Part shown: one piece after another, positions 44,445-53,476 of the stretch
Layout: every line of letters begins with the position of its first letter
How positions within the stretch are numbered: the stretch's first letter is position 1
From: an uncultured Burkholderiales bacterium
Lineage (GTDB): Bacteria; Pseudomonadota; Gammaproteobacteria; Burkholderiales; Burkholderiaceae_C
Assembly (NCBI GenBank): GCA_903831655.1
Contig: CAIKYO010000230.1
Location: 1-54,924, forward strand
Reading direction: 5' to 3'
Length of the DNA: 54,924 nt
The notes under the pieces: model-generated
What the model was told of the DNA's origin: nothing
Database searches by the model: none
Seen by the model: the letters and a program-made list of their open reading frames with translations, nothing else
Made by a program: the position numbers and the translations under genes

Positions 44445-46493
44445 TTAAGCGTGGTGATTTTGAAGCACCACTTGAACCGTTTGAGCCACGTTCTCAGCGG
44501 TGAACCCAAAGTGTTCAAACAAAGCAGGAGCAGGGGCGCTCTCACCATAAGAGTCGATGCCCACAACGGCACTGACGCCGTATTTCCACCACCCACTGGT
44601 GCTTCCCATTTCAATGGCAACCCTTGGGATGGAGGCGGGTAGGACAGACTGTTTGTACTCTACGCTTTGAGCATCAAAGTAGCTCGTGCAGGGCATGGAG
44701 ACCACGCGCGCACCAATTCCAATGGAGGCGAGCAAGGTTTGTGCTTTGAGCGCCAAAGACACTTCGGAGCCGGTTGCAATCAAAACCACTTGAGCACGTT
44801 TTTTGATGCCCACTTCAGAGGGCTCACTCAAAACATAGGCACCTTTTTCAATCAAGTCGGTGTTGGACTTGGGTGCATGTGGGAGGGCTTGTCTGGACAA
44901 GAGCAAGGCAGAGGGTGCGTTGTGGCTCTTCAGAGCACATCGCCAAGCGACCAATGTTTCACTTGTGTCGCAGGGTCTCCAAACGTGCAGGCCAGGGATC
45001 AAGCGCAGGCTTTGCGCGTGCTCAATGGATTGGTGCGTGGGTCCGTCCTCTCCTAGGCCAATGGAGTCATGGGTGAACACATGAATCACACGCTGCTTCA
45101 TCAATGCAGCCATGCGAATGGCGTTTCTGCTGTAGTCGCTAAAGGTGAGGAAGGTGCCGCCGTAGGGGATGAAGCCACTGTGCAAGGCCACACCATTCAT
45201 GATGGCGGCCATGCCAAACTCTCGCACGCCGTAGTTGATGTGGTGAGCACTTGGAATGGCGTTGGGTAGTTCAAAGGAACCGTTGGAGCCCACACGCAAA
45301 GAGGGCGTGCTTGGCGTTTGGGTCAGGTTGGAGCCCGTCAGATCGGCGCTCCCACCCAGCAACTCGGTGAGGCTTTGGGTGAGTGCGTTCAAACTCAACT
45401 GACTGGCTGCGCGGGAAGCAACATTGGCTGCATTGCTCTCGAATTGACTCAAAAGGGCATTGACTTGATCGTCAAAGTCCTCAGGCAACTCCCCCTTCAA
45501 GCGGCGAAGGAGCTCCTTGGCCAATTGAGGATGCGCACTTTGGTAAGCGGCAAATCGCTGGTTCCACTCTTCGTGCGCACTTTGACCTTTGGCCTTGGCA
45601 TCCCAAAGTTTGTAGATGGACTCAGGGATTTCAAAGGGAGGGTGGTGCCAATCGATCGCATCTCGGGTGAGTGCGATTTCATCGGCTCCCAAAGGCTCTC
45701 CGTGGGCCTTGGAGGTGTTGGCTCGGTTGGGGCTGCCTTTGCCAATGTGGGTGCGACAGACAATGAGCGTGGGACCTGAGTGGCTGCTGGCATTTTTGGC
45801 AGTCTCAATGGCTTGGCTGACCGCGTGTGCGTCGTGTCCATCAATGGGGCCAATGACCTGCCAGCCGTAGGCTTTGAAGCGCTCGGCGGTGTGGTCAGCA
45901 AACCAAGGCGCCACAGCGCCATCAATGGAGATGCCGTTGTCGTCGTACAGCGCAATCAATTTGTTGAGCTTCCAAGCTCCTGCCAATGAGCAGGCCTCGT
46001 GACTCACGCCCTCCATCAAGCAACCATCCCCCATGAACACATAGGTGTGGTGATCGATCACGTTGTGGGTGTGGCGATTGAATTCTTGGGCCAGTAATTT
46101 TTCAGCCAAAGCCATACCGACTGCGTTGGCCAAGCCCTGGCCCAAGGGGCCGGTGGTGGTCTCAACGCCGGGTGTCAAGTGCACCTCAGGGTGTCCAGGG
46201 GTCAAACTGTGCAGCTTTCTAAACTGTTTGATCTCTGACATGGGTAAATCGTAGCCCGTCAAGTGCAAGAGTGCGTAGAGCAACATGGAGGCGTGACCAT
46301 TGGAGAGCACAAAACGGTCGCGATTGATCCACTGTGGGTCAAGAGGATCGTGTTTTAAGTGTTCTCCCCAGAGGGCGACAGCCATGTCAGCCATGCCCAT
46401 GGGGGCTCCTGGGTGACCTGAGACGGCTTGTTGAACGGCATCCATGGCCAATGCGCGAATGGCATTGGCCATTGAGGTTTGAGGTTGGGTCAT
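44445..46493 (-). CDS. tkt: Transketolase
   Basis: A thiamine-diphosphate enzyme of the pentose phosphate pathway (and of the Calvin cycle where present). The 682-residue protein has the transketolase signature QAVSGHPGAPMGMADMAVALW, the thiamine motif GDGCLMEGVSHEACSLAGAWKLNKLIALYDDN, and HVFTHDSIGLGEDGPTHQ in the pyrimidine domain; LIATGSEVSLAL lies near the C-terminus. Length is normal. No RuBisCO or phosphoribulokinase is seen, so there is no reason to call it cbbT. It is divergent from radA across 214 bases. Confidence 0.96.
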   Translation of the reverse strand: MTQPQTSMANAIRALAMDAVQQAVSGHPGAPMGMADMAVALWGEHLKHDPLDPQWINRDRFVLSNGHASMLLYALLHLTGYDLPMSEIKQFRKLHSLTPGHPEVHLTPGVETTTGPLGQGLANAVGMALAEKLLAQEFNRHTHNVIDHHTYVFMGDGCLMEGVSHEACSLAGAWKLNKLIALYDDNGISIDGAVAPWFADHTAERFKAYGWQVIGPIDGHDAHAVSQAIETAKNASSHSGPTLIVCRTHIGKGSPNRANTSKAHGEPLGADEIALTRDAIDWHHPPFEIPESIYKLWDAKAKGQSAHEEWNQRFAAYQSAHPQLAKELLRRLKGELPEDFDDQVNALLSQFESNAANVASRAASQLSLNALTQSLTELLGGSADLTGSNLTQTPSTPSLRVGSNGSFELPNAIPSAHHINYGVREFGMAAIMNGVALHSGFIPYGGTFLTFSDYSRNAIRMAALMKQRVIHVFTHDSIGLGEDGPTHQSIEHAQSLRLIPGLHVWRPCDTSETLVAWRCALKSHNAPSALLLSRQALPHAPKSNTDLIEKGAYVLSEPSEVGIKKRAQVVLIATGSEVSLALKAQTLLASIGIGARVVSMPCTSYFDAQSVEYKQSVLPASIPRVAIEMGSTSGWWKYGVSAVVGIDSYGESAPAPALFEHFGFTAENVAQTVQVVLQNHHA

Positions 46494-46707
46494 AGGGAAA
46501 AAGCCAGACGGTGAAAAAAGGGCAAAGGGGTAAAAAAAGAGGTGCGAGAAGAGATTTTATCCCTCCCAAGGGCTTTGGTAAAAAAAACAGAGGGCGCATT
46601 CCAAAAACACCCAAAAGTCCCAAATGGCTGAATGGTTTCTCTTTGATTGGCATCCCTGCTTGAGTGCGCGTTGTGCTGGGGTGGGCTTTAGCGGTTAGGA
46701 TCTGGAC

Positions 46708-48084
46708 ATGGCAAAAGAAAAAACAATTTATGCATGCACCCAGTGCGGGGGCACGAGTGCCAAGTGGCTTGGCAAATGTCCTCACTGTGAGGCTTGGAAC
46801 ACGCTCATTGAGGGGGTTGCCGAGTCGGCGCAGAGCACCAAACATCGCTACCACACCCACGCCCAACTGGCCCCGAGTCAGTCCCTGAGTGTGCTCTCTG
46901 AGATCGAGGCCAACGATGTGGAGCGCACCCCCACAGGGCACGAAGAATTGGACCGTGTGTTGGGCGGTGGACTGGTGCGGGGGGGTGTGGTTTTGATGGG
47001 TGGGGATCCAGGCATTGGCAAATCCACTTTGTTGCTCCAAGCTGTGGATCGATTGGAGCGAGGTGGGGTGCATTGTTTGTACGTAACGGGTGAGGAGTCC
47101 GGCCCTCAGGTGGCCCTTCGAGCTCGCCGCTTGGGGCTCGATCACAGTCAAGTCCAAGTCATGGCCGAGACCCATTTGGAGCGAATTTTGGCGACCCTAG
47201 AGGCTCAGTTGCCCAAGGTTGCGGTGATCGACTCCATTCAAACGGTCTACTCCGATCAGCTCTCGAGTGCACCCGGCTCTGTGGCTCAAGTCAGAGAGTG
47301 TGCAGCGCACTTGACGCGTTTGGCCAAGGCCTTGGGGGTTACCATCATCTTGGTGGGTCACGTGACCAAGGAAGGAGCTTTGGCGGGGCCCAGGGTGCTT
47401 GAGCACATGGTGGACACGGTGCTTTACTTTGAGGGCGACACACACTCCAGTTTTCGTTTGGTCAGGGCCATCAAAAACAGGTTTGGCGCGGTCAATGAAA
47501 TGGGCGTGTTTGCCATGACCGAGAAAGGCCTCAAGGGGGTCAGCAACCCCAGCGCCATTTTCCTAAGCCAACACCCAGAACCCGTTGCTGGCAGTTGTGT
47601 CATGGTGACCCTGGAGGGGACGAGGCCCTTGTTGGTGGAAATTCAGGCCCTGGTGGATGCGGGCGGGCCCAACCCCAGGCGACTCAGTGTTGGACTGGAG
47701 CGGGACCGCTTGGCCATGTTGTTGGCGGTGCTGCATCGGCACGCAGGAGTCTCTTGCATGGATCAAGATGTGTTTGTGAATGCGGTGGGAGGTGTCAGGA
47801 TCAGTGAGCCTGCAGCAGACTTGGCGGTGCTGCTGTCCATTCACAGCAGCCTCAAAGGTCGCGCCCTGCCCAAAGGGTTCATTGCTTTTGGAGTGGTGGG
47901 CTTGGCGGGTGAGGTGCGTCCCGCACCCAAGGGACAAGAAAGACTCAAAGAAGCAGCCAAACTGGGTTTCACCCGCGCGGTGATTCCAAAGGCCAATGCG
48001 CCCAAAACACCCATTGAGGGCTTAGAGGTCAAAGCCATTGAGCGAATTGAGGACGCGTTCTCGTGGATCAGGGAGATGCGCTAG
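46708..48084 (+). CDS. radA: DNA repair protein RadA
   Basis: RadA is a RecA-like branch-migration ATPase. In order: a C4 zinc finger (ACTQCGGTSAKWLGKCPHC, residues 9-27), Walker A GGDPGIGKSTLLLQA near residue 93, the RadA-specific KNRFGAVNEMGVFAM near residue 252, and a C-terminal Lon-like domain (VGGVRISEPAADLAVLLSIHSS, GEVRPAPKGQERLKEAAKLGF). AGGA lies about eight bases before the ATG. At 458 residues it is full length. In many relatives alr, lplT and radA are close neighbours; here about 6 kb separate them. Confidence 0.96.
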   Translation: MAKEKTIYACTQCGGTSAKWLGKCPHCEAWNTLIEGVAESAQSTKHRYHTHAQLAPSQSLSVLSEIEANDVERTPTGHEELDRVLGGGLVRGGVVLMGGDPGIGKSTLLLQAVDRLERGGVHCLYVTGEESGPQVALRARRLGLDHSQVQVMAETHLERILATLEAQLPKVAVIDSIQTVYSDQLSSAPGSVAQVRECAAHLTRLAKALGVTIILVGHVTKEGALAGPRVLEHMVDTVLYFEGDTHSSFRLVRAIKNRFGAVNEMGVFAMTEKGLKGVSNPSAIFLSQHPEPVAGSCVMVTLEGTRPLLVEIQALVDAGGPNPRRLSVGLERDRLAMLLAVLHRHAGVSCMDQDVFVNAVGGVRISEPAADLAVLLSIHSSLKGRALPKGFIAFGVVGLAGEVRPAPKGQERLKEAAKLGFTRAVIPKANAPKTPIEGLEVKAIERIEDAFSWIREMR

Positions 48085-48162
48085 CTCTAAAATGGTTGGA
48101 ACAAAGAGAATACAAATTGGGGCAGTTCAAGTCACCAAAGCATCAAAGAAACTGAGTTAAAT

Positions 48163-48594
48163 ATGAATTTTCAAACCATCGCAGCACCCCTTGGCGTGTT
48201 GCTTTTGCTAGGTTGGGCTTATCAATCCATGTCGTGGATGGGAGTGGCCATGGCCATGGGCGGCTTGGTGATGTGGGCGCTTTTGCATTACACAAGGCTT
48301 GTGCACATCTTTAAAAAGGCTGCAGAAAGGCCCATTGGCTTTGTCGCCTCAGCGGTCATGCTCCACGTCAAACTCAAACCCAACATGCCGCTCTTAAAGG
48401 TGATTGCCTTGACCCGGAGTTTGGGCTTGGCCGAGAAAGTCGAGCCCAACAGCGCTTTGACGGCAAAGGTGACGGAAATCTTTTCATGGGCTGATGAGTC
48501 GGGGAGCTCGGTGCGTTGCGTCTTTGAAGGCGGTCGACTCAAAGAGTGGGAACTGACCCGCGCCAACCCAGAGGATCCACAAGCCCTGGCTTGA
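48163..48594 (+). CDS. Small membrane protein of unknown function
   Basis: A 143-residue protein I do not recognise. Two N-terminal hydrophobic segments (about residues 7-23 and 26-42) form a hairpin, followed by a soluble part of about 95 residues with EKVEPNSALTAKVTEIFSWADESGSSVRCVFEGGRLKEWEL, likely cytoplasmic. It begins 78 bases after radA on the same strand, so it may be read from the radA transcript. Confidence 0.7.
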   Translation: MNFQTIAAPLGVLLLLGWAYQSMSWMGVAMAMGGLVMWALLHYTRLVHIFKKAAERPIGFVASAVMLHVKLKPNMPLLKVIALTRSLGLAEKVEPNSALTAKVTEIFSWADESGSSVRCVFEGGRLKEWELTRANPEDPQALA

Positions 48595-48676
48595 TCACCC
48601 TAACTTGAGTCAATGAAGTGTGTTTGGCATGAGGTCTAGATAACAATCGGTTCACATCGTTTGCAAGCCTCTTTTT

Positions 48677-48703
48677 TTGACTCTGCCGATAACGCTTTAG
48701 AAT
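48677..48703 (+). promoter_or_regulatory. Possible ilvE promoter
   Basis: TTGACT (48677-48682) and TAGAAT (48698-48703) fit the housekeeping consensus but are only 15 bases apart, which is short. If used, the ilvE leader is about 115 bases and contains the two palindromes described next. Confidence 0.35.
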
Positions 48704-48739
48704 TGACAGAAATGGCGTTCAACCCAAGGGTTGAGTGCT

Positions 48740-48762
48740 TTGGCGCCAATTCAGGCTGAATT
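48740..48762. promoter_or_regulatory. Two abutting palindromes in the ilvE leader
   Basis: TTGGCGCCAA (48740-48749) is a perfect 10-base palindrome, and AATTCAGGCTGAATT (48748-48762) is a perfect 7-1-7 inverted repeat sharing two bases with it. They lie 65-87 bases before the ilvE start. Operator sites or an RNA structure are both possible. Confidence 0.45.
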
Positions 48763-48826
48763 CAAATCTGGCCTTGGCACATTGAAACCTTGGGCTTACA
48801 CCAAATTACTAATCTAGAGGACTTGC

Positions 48827-49768
48827 ATGAGCACACTTCCCCCACAAACGATGGACGATCGCGATGGAAAAATTTGGATGGATGGGCAATTGGTTGAATG
48901 GCGGGACGCCAAAATTCATGTGCTCTCCCACACGCTTCACTACGGATGTGGTGCCTTTGAAGGGGTGAGAGCCTACAAAACGCCCAAGGGCACGGCAATT
49001 TTTCGTTTGCAAGAACACACCCAGCGACTCTTTAACAGCGCCAAAATTCTTCGCATGAACATTCCCTTCACCCAAGAGGAGGTGATGAAAGCCCAGTGCC
49101 AAGTGGTTCGTGAAAACGCGCTGGAGAGTTGCTACATTCGTCCCTTGACTTGGATTGGATCGGTCAAGTTGGGTGTGTCACCCAAGGGCAACAAAATCCA
49201 CATGATGGTGGCTGCATGGTCATGGGGGGCTTATTTGGGCGAAGAGGGCATGGCGCGAGGCATTCGTGTCAAAACCTCTAGCTACACCCGTCACCATGTC
49301 AACATCACCATGACCCAAGCCAAAGCGGTGAGCAACTACACCAACTCTATTTTGGCCAACATGGAAGCGACCGAAGACGGCTACGATGAGGCGCTGCTCT
49401 TGGACACCAGCGGCTTTGTATCTGAGGGTGCAGGAGAGAATATTTTCGTCATCAAAGATGGCGTGATCTACACCCCTGATCTCTCAGCGGGTGCGCTCAA
49501 CGGCATCACGCGCAACACCGTCTTGCACATTGCACAAGATCTCGGACTTGAAGTGGTGCAAAAGCGCATCACCCGAGACGAGGTCTACATCGCCGATGAG
49601 GCTTTCTTTACCGGCACAGCCGCCGAAGTCACCCCCATTCGCGAGCTCGACCGACTGACCATTGGCGCGGGTTCAAGGGGCCCAATCACTGAGAAAATTC
49701 AGACCGCCTTTTTTGACATCGTGAACGGTAAAAATCCAAAGTATGCACATTGGTTGACTTTGGTCTGA
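48827..49768 (+). CDS. ilvE: Branched-chain amino acid aminotransferase
   Basis: A class IV PLP aminotransferase that performs the last step of Leu, Ile and Val synthesis. The 313-residue protein has WMDGQLVEWRDAKIHVLSHTLHYGCGAFEGVRAY, then TQAKAVSNYTNSILANMEATEDGYDEALLLD with the PLP lysine, and GFVSEGAGENIFVI and FFTGTAAEVTPIREL. Length is normal. It begins the ilvE / zinc-finger / waaF run, a neighbourhood I recognise from Burkholderiales. Confidence 0.94.
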   Translation: MSTLPPQTMDDRDGKIWMDGQLVEWRDAKIHVLSHTLHYGCGAFEGVRAYKTPKGTAIFRLQEHTQRLFNSAKILRMNIPFTQEEVMKAQCQVVRENALESCYIRPLTWIGSVKLGVSPKGNKIHMMVAAWSWGAYLGEEGMARGIRVKTSSYTRHHVNITMTQAKAVSNYTNSILANMEATEDGYDEALLLDTSGFVSEGAGENIFVIKDGVIYTPDLSAGALNGITRNTVLHIAQDLGLEVVQKRITRDEVYIADEAFFTGTAAEVTPIRELDRLTIGAGSRGPITEKIQTAFFDIVNGKNPKYAHWLTLV

Positions 49769-49824
49769 GGATTTAGCTGAAATCTTTGATCCAAGTTCCA
49801 TTCACTCTCCAAGCGAGCGTCTCC

Positions 49825-50034
49825 ATGCAAAATGCAGTCACCGTTGTTCAGTCCTCCGATCTAAATGGCCATGGAGGCTTGTACTGTCCAAGTCCCAAAG
49901 CCAACATGAGCGTTTGGGACAACCACCCCAAAGTGTTTTTGGACGTGGCCAAAACAGGTGAGGCGAAGTGCCCCTATTGCGGCGAGGTCTACCGCTTGCT
50001 GGATCGCCAAGCCTCTTCGAGCTCACACGGTTAA
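49825..50034 (+). CDS. Zinc-finger domain protein
   Basis: A small protein, 69 residues from the ATG at 49825 (MQNAVTVVQSSDLNGHG); the track starts 39 bases earlier at a TTG with no family support. It carries a zinc-binding pattern: Cys in LYCPSPKANMSVWDNHPKVFLDV and CPYCGEVYRL near the C-terminus, with a His between. This resembles the zinc-finger family related to the mitochondrial complex I subunit NDUFS6. Function in bacteria is unknown. It sits between ilvE and waaF, as in relatives. Confidence 0.85.
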   Translation: MQNAVTVVQSSDLNGHGGLYCPSPKANMSVWDNHPKVFLDVAKTGEAKCPYCGEVYRLLDRQASSSSHG

Positions 50035-50089
50035 CTCAAGGTGCGTTTCACACTGAGCGTTTGGTGTTGATGGCTTTTGGTTTCATCCC

Positions 50090-51178
50090 ATGACGCCGGT
50101 TCGCTCACTCTTCATGGCACCCCAGTGGATTGGGGATGCGGTCATGACCCAGCCCTTTGTGGCTGCGTTAAAGGCACGCCATGAGCGCATCACAGTTGCA
50201 GCCCTCCCTTGGGTTGCACCCGTTTATGAATTGATGCCGGAGTGCGATGAGGTCATGGTGCTGCCATGGCCCAAAAAGGGCTTGTCTCTCAAACTTCGTT
50301 GGGAGTGGGCCAGAGCTCAGCGCCATCGATTTGATCGAGCGTATCTGGGGCCCAATACCTTCAAGAGCGCATTGTTGCCCCTTTGGGCGGGTATCCCCCA
50401 AAGGGTGGGCTACCAAGGGGAGTCGCGCTCTTGGTTGTTGACACACGTCCTTCCAAATCCAAGGCATGACAAATCATTGGCGATGGTTGATTTTTACAAC
50501 GCATTGGCCAAGCCCTTTGAGCATGGGGATGTCAAGCTCTGTGCTCAGGAACCCGGGCATGCAGTCTCCAGTGCAGCAAGTGCAGCAAGTGCAGTTTCAA
50601 GGCCTCAATTGAGCTTGGAGAATGTCGAGATCGCCAAGACCTTGGAGACACTGGGACTTGCGAGCGGTGAATACGTGGTGGTCGCCTGTGGCGCGGAATA
50701 TGGACCTGCTAAAAAATGGCCTCATGAACACTTTGCAAGGTTGATTGTGAAAACGCCCTGGCCCGTGTTGATGTTGGGTTCAAACAAGGACTCTCTTGAT
50801 GCAGAAAAAATCGTCAAGATGGTTCATGCCTTGGGCGGGAGTCGGGTCATTGATTTGACAGGGAGGACGAGCTTGAGGGAGGCGTTTGCTTGGATTGCAG
50901 GCGCCAAAGGCTTGGTCTCCAATGATTCAGGCCTCATGCACGTGGGCGCTGCGCTGGGTATTTCACAAGTGGCACTGTTTGGGTCCTCCTCTGCAGAGCA
51001 CACGCCGGCTTTGAACGAGCGTGCGACGATGATTTGGTTAAAGCAGGACCCTGACTATTCACCACCACTGACTTGTGCGCCTTGCTTTAAAAGGGTGTGT
51101 CCTTTGGGTCACACTCGCTGCTTGGAGGATTTGGGTGTGGAGCGTGTGCTCCCTCACGTGTTGTCTTGGCAGGATTGA
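50090..51178 (+). CDS. waaF: Lipopolysaccharide heptosyltransferase II WaaF
   Basis: WaaF adds the second heptose to the LPS inner core on the cytoplasmic face of the inner membrane. The 362-residue GT9-family protein has PQWIGDAVMTQPFVAALK at the N-terminus, LGPNTFKSALLPLWAGIPQRVGYQGESRSWLLTH, the GT-B nucleotide-sugar site GAEYGPAKKWPHEHFA, and SNDSGLMHVGAALG. Four cysteines near the C-terminus (CAPCFKRVCPLGHTRCL) are typical of the family. A small tandem repeat in the domain linker encodes SAASAASAVS. Confidence 0.93.
   Translation: MTPVRSLFMAPQWIGDAVMTQPFVAALKARHERITVAALPWVAPVYELMPECDEVMVLPWPKKGLSLKLRWEWARAQRHRFDRAYLGPNTFKSALLPLWAGIPQRVGYQGESRSWLLTHVLPNPRHDKSLAMVDFYNALAKPFEHGDVKLCAQEPGHAVSSAASAASAVSRPQLSLENVEIAKTLETLGLASGEYVVVACGAEYGPAKKWPHEHFARLIVKTPWPVLMLGSNKDSLDAEKIVKMVHALGGSRVIDLTGRTSLREAFAWIAGAKGLVSNDSGLMHVGAALGISQVALFGSSSAEHTPALNERATMIWLKQDPDYSPPLTCAPCFKRVCPLGHTRCLEDLGVERVLPHVLSWQD
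50570..50594. repeat. Short tandem repeat AGTGCAGCA inside waaF
   Basis: AGTGCAGCA is repeated about 2.8 times in frame and encodes a Ser-Ala-Ala linker. As the unit is nine bases, changes in copy number would keep the reading frame. Confidence 0.85.
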
Positions 51179-51191
51179 AGCCCTCAAGCCC

Positions 51192-52556
51192 TCAAGCGCT
51201 GGAGGGTAAGGGTGTTTGGGCTGGTGTGGCAGGGGCCAGTTGGCCCTTGGGTAGCAAGACGACAAAGATGCTCCCACCCTCGGCTCTGGATTGGTAGTGA
51301 ACGGAGCCCAAATGACGCGCAGCAATCGAGCGCACCAAAGAGAGCCCTAGTCCAGCACCTTTGTCGTTTTCATCGTGTCCAGCCAAACGGAAAAAGGGCT
51401 CAAAGATGCGGTCTTGCTGAGACAGGGGCACACCCGGTCCTTTGTCGTAGACGGCGATTTGAACCCATCCGTTGGGCAAGTCCTCAAGGTGAACTTCAAC
51501 CCCTTCTTTTTGACCGCTGTGTCGAATGGCGTTGTCCACCAAGTTGCGAATCAATCTTCGGATGAGCCTGGGCACGCCCATGAACTCGATGCTTTGAGGG
51601 TGTGGGCCCAACTCCAAGGTGACATTGCTTCTGGAGCACTCCTCGCTTGCGAGGCCTGTGAGATCGATGTTTTCAATGGCTCCAATGTTGACAGCTTGGG
51701 TGTCGAGTCTGGAGGCCAGCAAAATTTCATCGATGAGTTGATCAAGCTCCCCAATGGAGGTCTTGATCTCTTGCATGAGTGAGGCTTTTTGAGCATCCCC
51801 CATCAACTCCACGCTCATTCGAATTCGGGTGAGCGGTGTTCTGAGTTCGTGAGAGGCGTTGGCAAGGAGCGATTTGTGAGCCATGACCAAGGACTCAATT
51901 TGAGATGCCGCGTGATTAAATCGTTGCCCCAAAAAGGCAATTTCATCGCTTCCGTCCTCAGACACGCGAGTGGAGAGTTGACCCTCGCCCCAAGACTCTA
52001 CGCCCTTGGCCAAAGACTCAAGGCGGCGCGTCAGTCGCCTGATGATGGGGTAGGTGGCCAATGCAACGGCCAAAGCAGCCAGTCCCAATGACCAAAAAAA
52101 GCCAAATGGCAATATGCGTTGGTGGCGTTTGGGAAAGGGCAGGTGAATGTGCAAGATTTGACCGTCCTTTAACTGCACCAAAAATTCAGGTCCTGGTCCA
52201 TATTGCCCGGGTGGCATGGCTTGGTCATGTTGGGCTAGGCTTGCGTTGAGCTCGGTGTCTTTTGCTGCGCCCACAGGGGTTTGTTTTTTGGGGTCGCTAG
52301 AGGTCTTGGCCGCGCTGTCGATTTGAAGGGGTTTGTCGGCCGAGATCACAGCGCTTTGGCCGTTGTTGGTGATCCTCACTTTGCCCTGCCCCAAGACAAC
52401 GCCTTGTTCGGAGCGAATCACAACATCTCTTGGGGGTGGTTCTTGGGTCAAGCGCACAGCCCAATAGGAGAGCAAACTGAGTGTTGCAAGTGCGAGGACT
52501 ACCGCAAGCCAAATGCGAGCATACAAGCGGTTGATGAAGAGGCGAAAAAAAGACAT
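51192..52556 (-). CDS. Sensor histidine kinase
   Basis: The sensor of a two-component pair with the regulator encoded just upstream. Order: first membrane segment (about residues 11-33), a ~115-residue periplasmic region rich in Gln/Asn/Pro, second membrane segment (LPFGFFWSLGLAALAVALATY), HAMP domain, the HisKA phosphorylation site LLANASHELRTPLTRIRM (near residue 240) and an ATPase domain with RRLIRNLVDNAIRHSG, YDKGPGVPL and GAGLGLSLVRSIAARH. I use the ATG giving MSFFRLF (454 residues). The signal sensed is unknown. It resembles RstB/CpxA-like kinases in layout only. Confidence 0.92.
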   Translation of the reverse strand: MSFFRLFINRLYARIWLAVVLALATLSLLSYWAVRLTQEPPPRDVVIRSEQGVVLGQGKVRITNNGQSAVISADKPLQIDSAAKTSSDPKKQTPVGAAKDTELNASLAQHDQAMPPGQYGPGPEFLVQLKDGQILHIHLPFPKRHQRILPFGFFWSLGLAALAVALATYPIIRRLTRRLESLAKGVESWGEGQLSTRVSEDGSDEIAFLGQRFNHAASQIESLVMAHKSLLANASHELRTPLTRIRMSVELMGDAQKASLMQEIKTSIGELDQLIDEILLASRLDTQAVNIGAIENIDLTGLASEECSRSNVTLELGPHPQSIEFMGVPRLIRRLIRNLVDNAIRHSGQKEGVEVHLEDLPNGWVQIAVYDKGPGVPLSQQDRIFEPFFRLAGHDENDKGAGLGLSLVRSIAARHLGSVHYQSRAEGGSIFVVLLPKGQLAPATPAQTPLPSSA

Positions 52557-52644
52557 GGGCAAGTTTAAAAGGAAAAGCGCTCATCTTTGGGCACTTGTCT
52601 AAGAAAAAGAAACCCTGCTCGGACCCCTTCAAGGCTTGGAGGGC

Positions 52645-53364
52645 TCAGTCTTGTTGTTTGGCAAACACGTAGCCAACACCTCGAACGGTCAAGATGCGTT
52701 TGGGTGATTTCAAGTCATCCTCAATGGCCGCTCGAATTCGACCCATGTGCACATCAATGGAGCGGTCAAATGCTTCTAACTCTCGTCCTCGCACAGCCTC
52801 CATGATCTGATCGCGTGTGAGCACCCGACCCGCGCGTTCTGCCAAGACCAGCAAGAGGTCAAATTGATAGGACGTGAGCTCACACACCCTCCCCCCCACG
52901 TTGACATTTCTTGCGTCGCGATCAATTTCCAAGCGACCAAAGGTCAAGATGGATTGCTTTTGAACATGCTCAGACGCCTTGATGGGCGCTGTTTGCCGCC
53001 TCAAGATGGCTCGAATTCGGGCCAAGAGTTCGCGTGGTTCAAAGGGCTTGGACAAGTAGTCATCTGCACCGATCTCCAAACCCACCACTCGGTCCATGGG
53101 ATCTCCTTTGGCGGTCAACATCAGGATGGGTAATTTGGCGTGGTGACTGGGCATTTGTCTGATTTGTCGGCACACCTCAAGACCATCCATGTCGGGAAGC
53201 ATCAAATCGAGCACCACGAGTTGGGTCGATTCGCTGGATTTGAGCATCCCAAAACCAGTTTGGGCATTCAAGGCGTGAGCCACGTTGAAACCAAACTGAT
53301 GCAAGTAGTCGCTGACCATTTGGGCCAAACGCTGATCGTCTTCAATGATGAGGATATTTTCCAT
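52645..53364 (-). CDS. OmpR-family response regulator
   Basis: The partner of the kinase downstream. The 239-residue protein has a receiver domain with acidic pocket IIEDDQR, phosphorylated Asp53 in VVLDLMLPDMDG, the Thr in LMLTAKG and the Lys in DDYLSKPFEPREL; then an OmpR/PhoB winged-helix DNA-binding domain (LTSYQFDLLLVLAERAGRVLTRDQI, VDVHMGRIRAAIED, RGVGYVFA). I use the ATG; a GTG one codon earlier is possible. Three spaced TAAA-containing repeats 35-59 bases upstream of the start look like its own binding site. Confidence 0.94.
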   Translation of the reverse strand: MENILIIEDDQRLAQMVSDYLHQFGFNVAHALNAQTGFGMLKSSESTQLVVLDLMLPDMDGLEVCRQIRQMPSHHAKLPILMLTAKGDPMDRVVGLEIGADDYLSKPFEPRELLARIRAILRRQTAPIKASEHVQKQSILTFGRLEIDRDARNVNVGGRVCELTSYQFDLLLVLAERAGRVLTRDQIMEAVRGRELEAFDRSIDVHMGRIRAAIEDDLKSPKRILTVRGVGYVFAKQQD

Positions 53365-53396
53365 CACAGTAGCATGCCTTGTTTGGGTCGCTTTGC

Positions 53397-53424
53397 GTTA
53401 AAGGGGAAGTAAAGAAAAGTAAAC
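53397..53424 (-). promoter_or_regulatory. Phased direct repeats upstream of the response regulator
   Basis: AAGTAAA occurs at 53407-53413 and 53417-53423, exactly one helical turn apart, and a third TAAA in GTTAAAG begins 11 bases before the first. On the coding strand this reads TTTACTTTTCTTTACTT. Tandem direct half-sites about 10 bases apart are typical of OmpR/PhoB-family regulators, so this may be an autoregulatory site. Confidence 0.5.
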
Positions 53425-53476
53425 AACCAAGGAGTTGGAGAGCGCTAAGTTGAACCCAAACGGGGTGAAAAAATCC

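Noticed and set aside
46387-47175. 262-residue minus-strand ORF across the tkt-radA spacer and the start of radA
   Set aside because: Overlaps the start of both genes and has no motif; the part over radA is its complement.
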